64,000 nucleotides of DNA from Bacteroidales bacterium (GTDB lineage Bacteria > Bacteroidota > Bacteroidia > Bacteroidales > JAADJA01). Positions 1-7,622 of the stretch are shown piece after piece; the first letter of the stretch is position 1, and the number at the start of each line of letters is the position of its first letter. The stretch lies in contig JAGVPB010000042.1 of NCBI GenBank assembly GCA_020052415.1, positions 1 through 64,000 of the forward strand, given 5' to 3'. The notes below the pieces were generated by a model that saw nothing but the letters and a program-made list of their open reading frames with translations, had not been told where the DNA came from and did not search any database. A program made the translations under genes and the position numbers.

Positions 1-97
1 AAAAGCTGTAATATTGTCACCTCATCACGTTCTTTGAACCAATCACCCCAGGGGGGTCAACATGACCGAAACGGGGGGTCAATATGACTGAAATATC
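1..97. mobile_element. End of an IS21-like insertion sequence (rest lies left of the window)
   Basis: Two tandem 22-bp repeats lie at 51-72 and 73-94. Both begin GGGGGGTCAA, continue with an ATGAC core and differ at only a few C/T positions. Closely spaced repeats of a GGGGGTCAAxxTGACCGAA type are characteristic of the ends of IS21-family elements. No istA or istB is inside the window, so only the terminus is visible and the exact boundary (about 94-97) is inferred. It lies over the 3' end of the minus-strand gene ending at 17. Confidence 0.5.
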
Positions 98-364
98 CAG
101 AAATTCTTCTAAATGAGCATACATCATTAAAAAAGTATTGACCTTCAATAAATCATCATATGTATTGATATAATTGCTTTTTTGTAGCAGTAATTCTTTC
201 TTTTCACTTTTATCATTGCAGGAGACAATATTTTCATTAATTCTTAAAATTTGATTTTTCATCATCTGATGTTGCAAATTGTGAAAATCAATAATTAATT
301 GAAGGTTATGGATCATTGCCCAACTAAAAATTGTTTTCTTATTGTCACTTTGAGTTTTCTCCAT
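17..364 (-). pseudogene. Hypothetical protein, 3' end replaced by an IS21-like terminus
   Basis: The 115-codon frame starts with MEKTQSDNKK and reads as a helical, Asn/Lys-rich soluble protein for about 88 residues, up to the YAHLEEFLD region. The remaining residues (SVILTPRFGHVDPPGV and onward) are translated from the IS21-like terminal repeats, so the native C-terminus is lost. I do not recognise the family. The intact part resembles the N-terminal region of an uncharacterised accessory protein, but no catalytic motif is visible. It is either a truncated gene or a chance fusion frame; the abrupt change of composition at the repeat favours truncation. Confidence 0.45.
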
Positions 365-432
365 CTCATACAGTTTTAGTTTACTTTTATGAAGTTTTTC
401 TCTCTTGCCTTGCGCCTAACTGAAATGTACCG

Positions 433-1311
433 TCAATAATATTCTATATTTCTTTCAAAGGACAAAACTGGAATCTCATTTAAATACTTCAGTTTACTAA
501 TCCAGTTATTTTTTTTATCAAATTTATAGCAATAAACAATTATTTCATCTACTTTCTTATCAGGAATATCATAAAACCCTTTCTCTTTTATGATATTCCC
601 ATATTTATCATATTCTTTATGCCTTTCAAAATAGTTAAATATTTTACTTCTATAGGCATTACGACATTTTTCTTCTATTTTTAAACCCATAGTATTATAC
701 TTATAGTAATTTTCAGATATTAAAGAATCATCATATGATTTTTCGGAAATAATATTCCCAACTGAATCCAGTTGGTATTTAATAATCTCATTATATAAAA
801 CTGTATCTTTAAAATTTGTAATATATGTTTCTTTGCTCTTTTCGATTTTATTTGAGCTATAAATATATTTTTCAATTTGTAACCACTTATTATTGCCTAT
901 ATAAGGAGATTCCTTTTTTATTAAAAGGTTTTCAGCGTTATAATAATATCTTTCAATTTCGTTAAGCTGACCATCTTTATCATATTGTTCAGTTTTTATT
1001 AAATTAGCATTTTTATCGTAGTACATTTTTATTTTGTACCAAAACAAATTATCAATTCCGTAATGTTTTCTTTCTATTAAGTTCCCAAGTGAATCGAATA
1101 ATAAATCAAAGGTTTCAATAAAATTAATTTTTTCTTTAATCAAATTTCCTAAAGAATCCTTAATTGAATAGCATCTTTGTTCTACTAGTTTAGGCCTACC
1201 AAATAGTCCCTGTTCATTTGTATCAAAAAGACTACTTTCTTTTTTTTGCACATTAACGTTACAGGATAAAAATCCAAACATTAAACAAAGTATTATTATG
1301 GTTTTTTTCAT
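433..1311 (-). CDS. Lipoprotein with YD/RHS-like tyrosine-rich repeats
   Basis: 292 residues. The N-terminus MKKTIIILCLMFGFLSC is a lipoprotein signal peptide with the lipobox Cys at residue 17, so the protein should be membrane-anchored, probably facing the cell surface or periplasm. The rest is built of degenerate repeats of about 20 residues with patterns such as YDKNANLIKTEQYDKDG and YDKYGNIIKEKG, resembling YD/RHS or MORN-like strand repeats common in small Bacteroidetes lipoproteins. No enzymatic motif is seen. It stands alone, with AT-rich flanks, in an accessory region next to broken genes. Its function is unknown; a structural or binding role is only a guess. Confidence 0.7.
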   Translation of the reverse strand: MKKTIIILCLMFGFLSCNVNVQKKESSLFDTNEQGLFGRPKLVEQRCYSIKDSLGNLIKEKINFIETFDLLFDSLGNLIERKHYGIDNLFWYKIKMYYDKNANLIKTEQYDKDGQLNEIERYYYNAENLLIKKESPYIGNNKWLQIEKYIYSSNKIEKSKETYITNFKDTVLYNEIIKYQLDSVGNIISEKSYDDSLISENYYKYNTMGLKIEEKCRNAYRSKIFNYFERHKEYDKYGNIIKEKGFYDIPDKKVDEIIVYCYKFDKKNNWISKLKYLNEIPVLSFERNIEYY

Positions 1312-1503
1312 ATTAGTCTCTGTTTAATCCGTTTAACAATTTCTCATAAGTTATATTGGGGTATTCGAAGCAATATCATTTTATCATTCAGAGAATTTCA
1401 TTAGCAGTAGAATCATAAAACTTGTAGGTTCGCCCTAATAAAATTTACGCGATATTATGGGCATTTTTTAATCATTTGAACAAAATCTTCTTAAATATAC
1501 AAA

Positions 1504-1958
1504 TTATTGATTTGACTTTTTACATAGCTCAACGCCATGCCCTATTCTTTCCCATTTTTCTTTATATTCAACTGTTTCATATTCTGATCTTTGCAGCCAA
1601 AACATAGTACTACCTTTTTTTTCACTCTTTCGAGCCAAAGTTTTAACTTCGGAGGTTTTCAACACATAACACAAAGGATCATCTGGAAAATTTCGGACAC
1701 ATATCAAAAAATAATCAGAAATTAAACCATTTAAATCATGTCCTAAAATAACAGTATTACTTTTTGAAAGTGTTTTTATTTGAATAGACGTATTCTGCAA
1801 ACATCTTGACTAAATATGAATATATCAATTCCCTTAGTATTTCGTGACGTGGGTAAAACATTCCAACCAAATAATGATAAACGATAACAAGCATAATAAA
1901 GTCCTATATTACCTATTGTTTGTCTAGGAACAAGTTTTGAAGGAAATTTTGTTCTCAT
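1504..1958 (-). pseudogene. PD-(D/E)XK-like nuclease family protein, frameshifted
   Basis: Two overlapping frames (1776-1958 and 1504-1800) are parts of one gene. The first ends with GIDIFIFSQDV, the second continues NTSIQIKTLSK and ends HGVELCKKSNQ. Removing one base near 1796 from an intact gene explains the break: DVCR then NTSIQIKT. Together the Asp of GIDI and the Gln-x-Lys of IQIKT form the D...QxK signature of restriction-endonuclease-like folds, and an NIGLYYACYRLS helix precedes them as in DUF4365-like proteins. Full length would be about 150 residues. It is either a dead gene or a sequencing error; the neighbours are also damaged, which favours real decay. Confidence 0.55.
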
Positions 1959-1997
1959 AACTATATTACCATTTTTTTACTATTTAGGTATAATCTA

Positions 1998-2543
1998 TTA
2001 TTTGCCTATGATTATAAATTTTTGTTTATTAAACTCGTCTTCAGTAAGAATGCCTTGCTCTTTTAATTTAGCTAATCTTTCAAGTTTATTTATAATATCA
2101 TCAGATATTTCTGTTTGGGCTACTGTTGTGGCTTGTACTTTGGAACTTGACTGTTCTTGAGACGAAATTCTATTTCTAACAAAATCTCCAAAAATCCTTA
2201 CTCTTTTTTTGTCAACATTATCAATGACAGCTTTATTTCCAGAAACAAAAATTGTCAATTTTCCTAATAACAAACCCGTTGAGTATTGTATCGAACTAAT
2301 TTTGCTATAAGGGAAGTCCTCAACTTTGAGTCCGAAAATAAGCCCTTTGTCAATAAAAATTAGTCGATGTGTAGTAGCTACTAAAATTCCATTTCCATTG
2401 TTATAGGTACCTTGAATAAGATTTTCAACGTTTTCATTTTCCCATAAAATGTTAGGAAGTTCATTAATTTCTCTGCGACCTAAAAACATTGAAATCCCAT
2501 CAAGGTGACTGATTTGGTTTTTGATTTGTTCAATTGTCGGCAT
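1998..2543 (-). CDS. PH-domain (YokE-like) protein with C-terminal SHOCT domain
   Basis: 181 residues without a signal peptide or membrane segment. Residues about 35-130 fit a bacterial PH-like domain: they begin around NLIQGTYNNGNGILVATTH, contain a strand-rich core with RLIFID, and end near the VRNRI helix. Residues about 145-181 (LERLAKLKEQGILTEDEF) are a typical SHOCT domain, a short oligomerisation module usually found at protein ends. This pairing is common in Bacteroidetes and Firmicutes and is also seen in phage and accessory islands. The molecular role is unknown; the PH part might bind membranes or proteins. It is a single gene with no clear partner. Confidence 0.75.
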   Translation of the reverse strand: MPTIEQIKNQISHLDGISMFLGRREINELPNILWENENVENLIQGTYNNGNGILVATTHRLIFIDKGLIFGLKVEDFPYSKISSIQYSTGLLLGKLTIFVSGNKAVIDNVDKKRVRIFGDFVRNRISSQEQSSSKVQATTVAQTEISDDIINKLERLAKLKEQGILTEDEFNKQKFIIIGK

Positions 2544-2903
2544 AAGATAAAGTTTATATGTGAAGTTTAGTTCATATTTAAATTGACCGTCACTGGTTTA
2601 TACCCTTACCAAAGGTAAGATTAGCCAGTAAAGTTTTAATTGTATTACTGTACCCATAAGTGAGTTTATTTTTTGTCTTCTGTTCGTAATACTATTTCGC
2701 CAAGTTTACCTTAGCCGCTTTAGTTTCTCATTTAGTCCTTCAAAATTACTCAAAACTATTATTACGAAGCGCAAACAGTTAATAAATTTTATAGAATACT
2801 GTATCTGCACGTTGTAAAGGTACAATACTCCTTTGCCGTATCTGATATACTGTTAAACTTTTCTAAATAAATAAAGTCTATAAAACCATAAACTGAAAAA
2901 TTT
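2544..2903. other. Intergenic stretch with one short stem-loop
   Basis: About 360 bases without a gene, upstream of both the PH-SHOCT gene (minus) and the CotH gene (plus). The only structure seen is an imperfect stem-loop at 2592-2629: outer arms ACTGG/CCAGT and inner arms CTTACC/GGTAAG around AAA. No T-run follows, so it is not a clear terminator. No TAnnTTTG box is found close to the CotH start. Confidence 0.4.
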
Positions 2904-5189
2904 ATGAAACGATCATTAACATTACTGACCTTAAGTTTTGCATTTGCTAAGATTGCTTCAGTTCAGGATTTCTACGACATCAATACCATCAATACCATCG
3001 AGATCGTCTTTACACAACCGAACTGGAATGAAATCCTCGACAGCCTTTATGCCACCGGTGAAGGTCGCCTCGCAGGCACTGTATTTATTAATGGCCAGCA
3101 GCTCGACAGCGCCGGCGTTCGTTATAAAGGGAACAGCTCCTACCAGTACCAGATGGTTAAAAAGCCTCTGAACATCAAGCTGGATTACATTATTCCGGAT
3201 CAGAATATAGATGGCTACGGAACCATTAAACTGTCAAACGGTTTTAAAGATCCCAGCCTCGTAAGGGAAACGCTTGGATACGAAATAGCCCGCAATTACA
3301 TGCCTGCCAGCAATGCCAATTATGCAAAGGTTTACATCAACGGAGGCTATATAGGGCTTTACACCAGCGTACAGGATGTTGACCGGAATTTTGCACAAAC
3401 GCATTTTCTGAGCAATGAAAATGCCTTCTTTAAAGGAGAAATTAATGGCAACCTTCAGGGATTTAACGGCGCATGGAATTATTTCGGACAGGATTCATCG
3501 TTGTACTATGACCGCTATACCATCGAATCGGATCACGGCTGGGCGGACCTGACCGGTTTCCTTGATACACTTAATAATCATTCCGGATTTATGGATGAGG
3601 TTCTGAACGTTGACAGGCATTTTTGGATGCTGGCTTACGATATCCTTTTAGTAAACCTGGATTCACCGGTTAACATGCCCCAGAACTTTTATATCTATAA
3701 AGACGATGAGGGCAGGTTTAACCCTGTAATATGGGATGTGAACGAAACCTTTGGGGTATTCAGGAATGTAACAGGAGGACCACCGCTGAGTAATTACGAT
3801 ATGCAGCATCTCGATCCATTTTTCAACTCCGGCAATCCCGACTACCCGATTGTGAGCAAGGTACTGAATATTCCTCTTTACCGGAGGATTTATACCGCCC
3901 ATGTAAAAACAATGATGGACGATTTGTCAGGCAACGGATGGTACGTTGCAAGGGCGCTGGAAATACAGGATATAATTGATGAAGAAGTTCAAAATGACCC
4001 GAATAAATTATATACTTACGATGATTTCATAAACAATATTTATAATTCGGTGGGAGGTGGCCCTCCTCCTCAGGGACAATCCATCATTGGTATTGCTGAA
4101 CTGATGGGAACCAGGATCACCTACCTTAATTCATTGCAGGAATTTCAGGCAGAAGCTCCGGCGATAAGTGATGTAACGAATACTCCTGCCATAATTTTTC
4201 AGGGTGATGAAGTATGGATCACCGCAAACATAAGCAATACCGTGGCGGTGCAATTGGGATACTGTTCAATGGATCAAATCCGGTTCACAAAAACCAACAT
4301 GTTTGACGATGGAAACCATAATGATGGAGCCGCGGGAGACGGGATTTACGGCATTTCCATTACTGCCGGAAATACCAATATCGCATATTACATTTTCGCT
4401 GACAATGATGAAGCGGTGTCGTTTTCGCCTCCCCGTGCCGAATATGAATATTACACCATTACTGTCATGAATGATGTTGCGATTAATGAATTCATGGCTG
4501 ATAATGAGACCACAATATCCGATCAGGATGGCGAATATGACGACTGGATCGAATTGTATAATAATACCTCCGGCACGGTATCCCTGGGCGGCTGGTATTT
4601 ATCCGATGATGCTACAAACCCTGGAAAATGGGTATTTCCCGACACCGTAATTGCATCCGGTGAATATCTGATTGTCTGGGCCGACGAAGACCAGGAACAG
4701 GAAGGTCTCCATGCAAATTTCAAATTATCTGCCTCCGGCGAAGTGATTATGTTGTCCGATGCAGGTTTGAACCTGATGGATCAGATAAATTTTGGTATCC
4801 AGAAGACCGATACTACAACAGGCCGTTTCCCCAATGGAATTGGGAATTTTATCGAAATGATACCCACCTTCGGATACGAAAATGTGGATTCCCTTTCGGG
4901 AGAGGATGAAATCCCGGTTGCTCAAACCGAAAAGCCGGTTTTAAAACAGAATTACCCGAATCCGTTCAGCCGGAATACAACCCTTACATTTGTTTTGCCT
5001 GAACCGGCAAATGTTTGTCTTGAGGTATTTGATATTTTTGGCCGGAAAGTAGTCATTTTCAAAGGATGGTTGGAAGATGGCGAGCATGATTATCAGTTTA
5101 ACGGAGACCAATATCCTTCCGGTTTGTACTTTACTCTCTTAAGAACTGATGATTCAGTTCAGCAAATAAAAATGGTGCTGGCCAAATAG
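2904..5189 (+). CDS. Secreted CotH-kinase-family protein with lamin-tail and T9SS sorting domains
   Basis: 761 residues. An N-terminal signal peptide (MKRSLTLLTLSFAFAKIAS) is followed by a CotH domain, about residues 30-330, with family-like stretches RYKGNSSYQ, KKPLNIKLD and NPVIWDVNETFG. A lamin-tail domain (LTD) follows at about 525-640 (AINEFMADN, DDWIELYN, LGGWYLSDD). The last ~80 residues (QNYPNPFSRNTTL ... SGLYFTLLR) are a type A T9SS sorting domain, so the protein should be exported to the cell surface or released. CotH proteins are atypical kinases that phosphorylate spore-coat proteins in Bacillus; the substrate here is unknown. The LTD suggests binding to a surface or polymer. It is a lone gene with no operon partner and ends with a TAG codon. 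Confidence 0.85.
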   Translation: MKRSLTLLTLSFAFAKIASVQDFYDINTINTIEIVFTQPNWNEILDSLYATGEGRLAGTVFINGQQLDSAGVRYKGNSSYQYQMVKKPLNIKLDYIIPDQNIDGYGTIKLSNGFKDPSLVRETLGYEIARNYMPASNANYAKVYINGGYIGLYTSVQDVDRNFAQTHFLSNENAFFKGEINGNLQGFNGAWNYFGQDSSLYYDRYTIESDHGWADLTGFLDTLNNHSGFMDEVLNVDRHFWMLAYDILLVNLDSPVNMPQNFYIYKDDEGRFNPVIWDVNETFGVFRNVTGGPPLSNYDMQHLDPFFNSGNPDYPIVSKVLNIPLYRRIYTAHVKTMMDDLSGNGWYVARALEIQDIIDEEVQNDPNKLYTYDDFINNIYNSVGGGPPPQGQSIIGIAELMGTRITYLNSLQEFQAEAPAISDVTNTPAIIFQGDEVWITANISNTVAVQLGYCSMDQIRFTKTNMFDDGNHNDGAAGDGIYGISITAGNTNIAYYIFADNDEAVSFSPPRAEYEYYTITVMNDVAINEFMADNETTISDQDGEYDDWIELYNNTSGTVSLGGWYLSDDATNPGKWVFPDTVIASGEYLIVWADEDQEQEGLHANFKLSASGEVIMLSDAGLNLMDQINFGIQKTDTTTGRFPNGIGNFIEMIPTFGYENVDSLSGEDEIPVAQTEKPVLKQNYPNPFSRNTTLTFVLPEPANVCLEVFDIFGRKVVIFKGWLEDGEHDYQFNGDQYPSGLYFTLLRTDDSVQQIKMVLAK

Positions 5190-5505
5190 ATAAGGTGCCA
5201 TCTCAAAAGTCGGGAACCTGGGTCACATTGAGACTTCGTCGTGAGATCAGTCGAACCCTTATTGAAATGTGTATTCGGTTAAAAATCAATCGCAATTCGG
5301 CAGGTTCAGCATGATTGTGGAATCCGAACTTCAAACAACTCAAATTCGTTGTTCCGTGTTCTGAGATCAGATATTAATCCTTGGAATTGTAAATCCATTT
5401 ATATTATTTTGTAAAACAACCGGATTTTAGAAAAAATACTATTTTTATAACGTTATCAGACTTACAAATATTAATGATTAAATCCTTCAAAACTTTTCTT
5501 TAGAA
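5190..5505. other. Intergenic stretch, nothing clear
   Basis: About 316 bases between the CotH and methyltransferase genes. I see no ORF with coding character, no terminator hairpin and no TAnnTTTG box. A phrase at about 5222-5262 (CACATTGAGACTTCGTCG, then a second CAGTCGAA) resembles dispersed imperfect repeats seen in Bacteroidetes intergenic DNA, but there is no second copy in this window to support that. Confidence 0.3.
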
Positions 5506-6276
5506 ATGACAAAATCCAATCCTGCATTTGAAAATTCCTGGGGAAACCGGAAACGGGCGGATTCTTATTCGAAACTCGAATTTCCCAACACCTATTACCT
5601 TGCATATCGCGATTTGCCCGCAATCATTTCCAAGCACACAATCGGAAACCGGGCCATTGATTTCGGGTGCGGTACCGGGCGGTCAACACGGTTTCTTAAT
5701 AAAACAGGATTCGATGTAACTGGTATTGACATTTCAGCCGACGTGCTCGGTATTGCAAAAGAGCTTGACAGAACAGGCGTTTATCAACTTGTAACCAACG
5801 GAAATTACAGCCACCTCGGAACCAGTCAATTCGACCTGATTCAATCTATATTCACTTTCGACAATATTCCCGGTTGGGAAAACAGAACAAACATATTGAT
5901 GGGACTCAGGAACCTGCTGAAACCGACGGGTAAAATTGTATGTCTGGATTCAACACCGGAACTTTATACTCATGAATGGGCTTCATTTTCGACAAAGGAT
6001 TTTCCTGAAAACCGGAATGCAAAAACCGGTGATATTGTTCGGGACATTATGCTCGATGTTGAAGACAGAAGACCCGTGGAGGACATATTCTGGACAGTTC
6101 CTGATTATTACAAATTGTTTGAAAATGCAGGTTTAACAGTTGAAGCTATCTACAAGCCCCTGGGTCACAAAAACGAACCGTATAATTGGGTTTCAGAACT
6201 GCATATTGCACCGTGGATGATTTTTGTTTTAAGCGCCCAAACAGCCAGCAATAATGTGTCGCCCATCAGGCATTAA
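5506..6276 (+). CDS. Class I SAM-dependent methyltransferase
   Basis: 256 residues. Motif I is clear at residues about 47-55 (IDFGCGTGRS), with the acidic end of strand 2 in VTGIDIS and a motif II-like stretch FDLIQSIFTFDNI. The fold is the Rossmann-like class I methyltransferase, C-terminally extended with DRRPVEDIFWTVPDYYKLF, which is common in small-molecule methyltransferases of the Methyltransf_11/25 type. The substrate cannot be read from the sequence. It stands alone; downstream are a short palindrome (6297-6312) and a GAAC-type repeat tract. No signal peptide is present, so it is cytoplasmic. Confidence 0.8.
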   Translation: MTKSNPAFENSWGNRKRADSYSKLEFPNTYYLAYRDLPAIISKHTIGNRAIDFGCGTGRSTRFLNKTGFDVTGIDISADVLGIAKELDRTGVYQLVTNGNYSHLGTSQFDLIQSIFTFDNIPGWENRTNILMGLRNLLKPTGKIVCLDSTPELYTHEWASFSTKDFPENRNAKTGDIVRDIMLDVEDRRPVEDIFWTVPDYYKLFENAGLTVEAIYKPLGHKNEPYNWVSELHIAPWMIFVLSAQTASNNVSPIRH

Positions 6277-6296
6277 TGCCTCGAATCCGGAACATT

Positions 6297-6312
6297 TCCG
6301 CCAGTAGGCGGA
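6297..6312. repeat. 16-bp palindrome TCCGCC-AGTA-GGCGGA
   Basis: A perfect inverted repeat with a 6-bp stem and AGTA loop, 20 bp after the methyltransferase stop. It resembles the TCYCGCC-NNN-GGCGRGA elements at 18911, 37542, 37576 and 37760 (same GC-rich core, TCC/GGA ends), and is probably a shorter or diverged member. There is no T-run, so it is unlikely to be a rho-independent terminator. Confidence 0.5.
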
Positions 6313-6324
6313 TGCCTTTATTAA

Positions 6325-6355
6325 AACATTGAACCTGAAACCTTGAACATTGAAC
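6325..6355. repeat. GAAC-type heptamer repeat tract
   Basis: A short tract of degenerate 7-mers (TTGAACC, TGAAACC, TTGAACA) immediately beyond the stop codon of the dnaE remnant. The same words follow the intact dnaE stop at 7601-7619, so the tract belongs to the duplicated block. Confidence 0.6.
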
Positions 6356-6359
6356 CACC

Positions 6360-6428
6360 TCACTCCCTCGGATTTGGCTTCAACGGCAGCTTCGCCAATT
6401 TTTCCACCGTCAGGTTGGGACAACTGAA
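6360..6428 (-). pseudogene. Remnant of a second dnaE 3' end
   Basis: Read on the minus strand this encodes FSCPNLTVEKLAKLPLKPN followed by PRE and a stop. The intact dnaE at 7623 ends FDFPSMTVEKLAKLPLKPN and PRE. The last 16 residues are identical, although about six codons differ at synonymous positions (for example GAG/GAA, CTG/TTG, GCT/GCG). The similarity continues past the stop into the GGTGGTTCAA tract. This is the pattern expected if a diverged but functional homologue once ended here. Homology stops upstream at about 6428, where the frame reads TAA. The two tails flank the gene at 6473-7453 as direct repeats. Confidence 0.75.
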
Positions 6429-6472
6429 TTTTTAGGTTTTAATAGAATGACAAATCAAATAACAGAAATCTA

Positions 6473-7453
6473 TTACTGATTTAATTGCTCAAGTTTCTTG
6501 ATAAAACCGATCTTTTTTCGATCATTCTCAGTAAGTTCTGATAAATCAAATTCAGGATCGCGCCGATACCAGGGTTGCTTTTCAAAGTATTCCTGCAATT
6601 CATGATCCTGAAAAACATAACCATGCCTTGCATATACATCATTTCTCAAAAGTCTTAACCTCTCTTTTGAATAAAGTATTTTTAATGAAAATAATTGGCT
6701 GGTATCATTTAAATAAAGAAACTGCCAAAGCGGGATAAAACTTACACTTAAGGTTTCATTCCAGGGAGGTAAATAATCATCAAATGTAAAGACAACACTA
6801 TCATTATAAATATGTCTTGCCATTCCAGTATTTAATTTATGCCATGAATAAGAGTATATTGTCGTATCAAGAAAAAAATGTCGAGATAACTCGCTATAAT
6901 CAAAAGTTACTTTACCATTACCAATATTACCATTCCAGGTTCTGGCTGTACCAACTAAATAATCAAAAAACCGCGAGGGCTCAGTAGCTAATCCCCAAAA
7001 ACCATAATAACTATTCTCAATTATAACTGTATCCAATGGCGGGAATGTGGTAAACCAACAAAACCATTTTTCGTACCATTCGATGGTTGAATCCGCATCA
7101 GGAGTCACTATTTGCGTAAACTGTTCTACCTTTTCGCTTTTATTGTTTACAACGCAGGTAAAGCCCTTTAGTCCTTGTGAACTTTCTGAGAGGTCTGAAA
7201 AATAATCTGGAAAGCCAACCCATAATTCCTTAGTTTCATTGCCTGTATTTACAAACCAGAATTTGCAATTTACAGTACAGGAATCGTCAAACATTTTTAT
7301 ATAAATAGCCTCCTTGAGCATTTTAATATTAGTTCTGCCGAATATAGGGAAAACATTACCTCCAATTGATCCCAAAGCTGAATCATTTGCTATATCAATA
7401 CATGGGAAAAAGAAAATGATGAAGAAGGTAATGATAATTTTATTCAGTGTCAT
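6473..7453 (-). CDS. Secreted DUF4424-like protein with C-terminal YARHG domain
   Basis: 326 residues from the ATG at 7453; a longer frame from a GTG at 7510 is less likely because a promoter box lies at 7482-7489 and a good signal peptide starts at 7453 (MTLNKIIITFFIIFFFPC). The mature N-terminus begins NDSALGSIGGNVFP, as in DUF4424-type proteins, and a strand-rich domain follows. Residues about 255-320 (LRNDVYARHGYVF, then PWYRRDPEF and LTENDRKKI) are a YARHG domain, an extracellular module thought to act on or bind the cell wall. The gene lies between two copies of the dnaE 3' end, suggesting it arrived in a recombination event. Confidence 0.7.
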   Translation of the reverse strand: MTLNKIIITFFIIFFFPCIDIANDSALGSIGGNVFPIFGRTNIKMLKEAIYIKMFDDSCTVNCKFWFVNTGNETKELWVGFPDYFSDLSESSQGLKGFTCVVNNKSEKVEQFTQIVTPDADSTIEWYEKWFCWFTTFPPLDTVIIENSYYGFWGLATEPSRFFDYLVGTARTWNGNIGNGKVTFDYSELSRHFFLDTTIYSYSWHKLNTGMARHIYNDSVVFTFDDYLPPWNETLSVSFIPLWQFLYLNDTSQLFSLKILYSKERLRLLRNDVYARHGYVFQDHELQEYFEKQPWYRRDPEFDLSELTENDRKKIGFIKKLEQLNQ

Positions 7454-7481
7454 TTTTACAATTATAAAATCAAATGGACAA

Positions 7482-7489
7482 CAAAGATA
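7482..7489 (-). promoter_or_regulatory. Bacteroidetes -7 box TATCTTTG
   Basis: An exact TAnnTTTG match on the minus strand, 29 bases upstream of the ATG at 7453. It places transcription start inside the longer GTG-initiated frame and so supports the shorter start. No clear -33 TTTG is seen. Confidence 0.5.
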
Positions 7490-7600
7490 ATTAATGAAAT
7501 TAGAAAACACGAATTAGAAATTTGTCACTTGGTAGCTTTAAGAAAAAATTGACAGTTGTCCCGAAAAAATGCCGACGGCAAATATTAAAATTAAACAATC

Positions 7601-7619
7601 AAACCTTGAACCTTGAACC
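7601..7619. repeat. GAAC-type repeat after dnaE
   Basis: Degenerate 7-mers (CCTTGAA repeated) begin directly after the dnaE stop codon. On the coding strand the order is TGA then GGTGGTTCAAGGTTCAAGG, the same words that follow the LexA-like gene stop at 13209. Confidence 0.6.
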
Positions 7620-7622
7620 ACC

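Noticed and set aside
2592-2629. Stem-loop as an integron attC or terminator
   Set aside because: There is no T-run, no integrase and no second copy; only a simple imperfect hairpin is visible.
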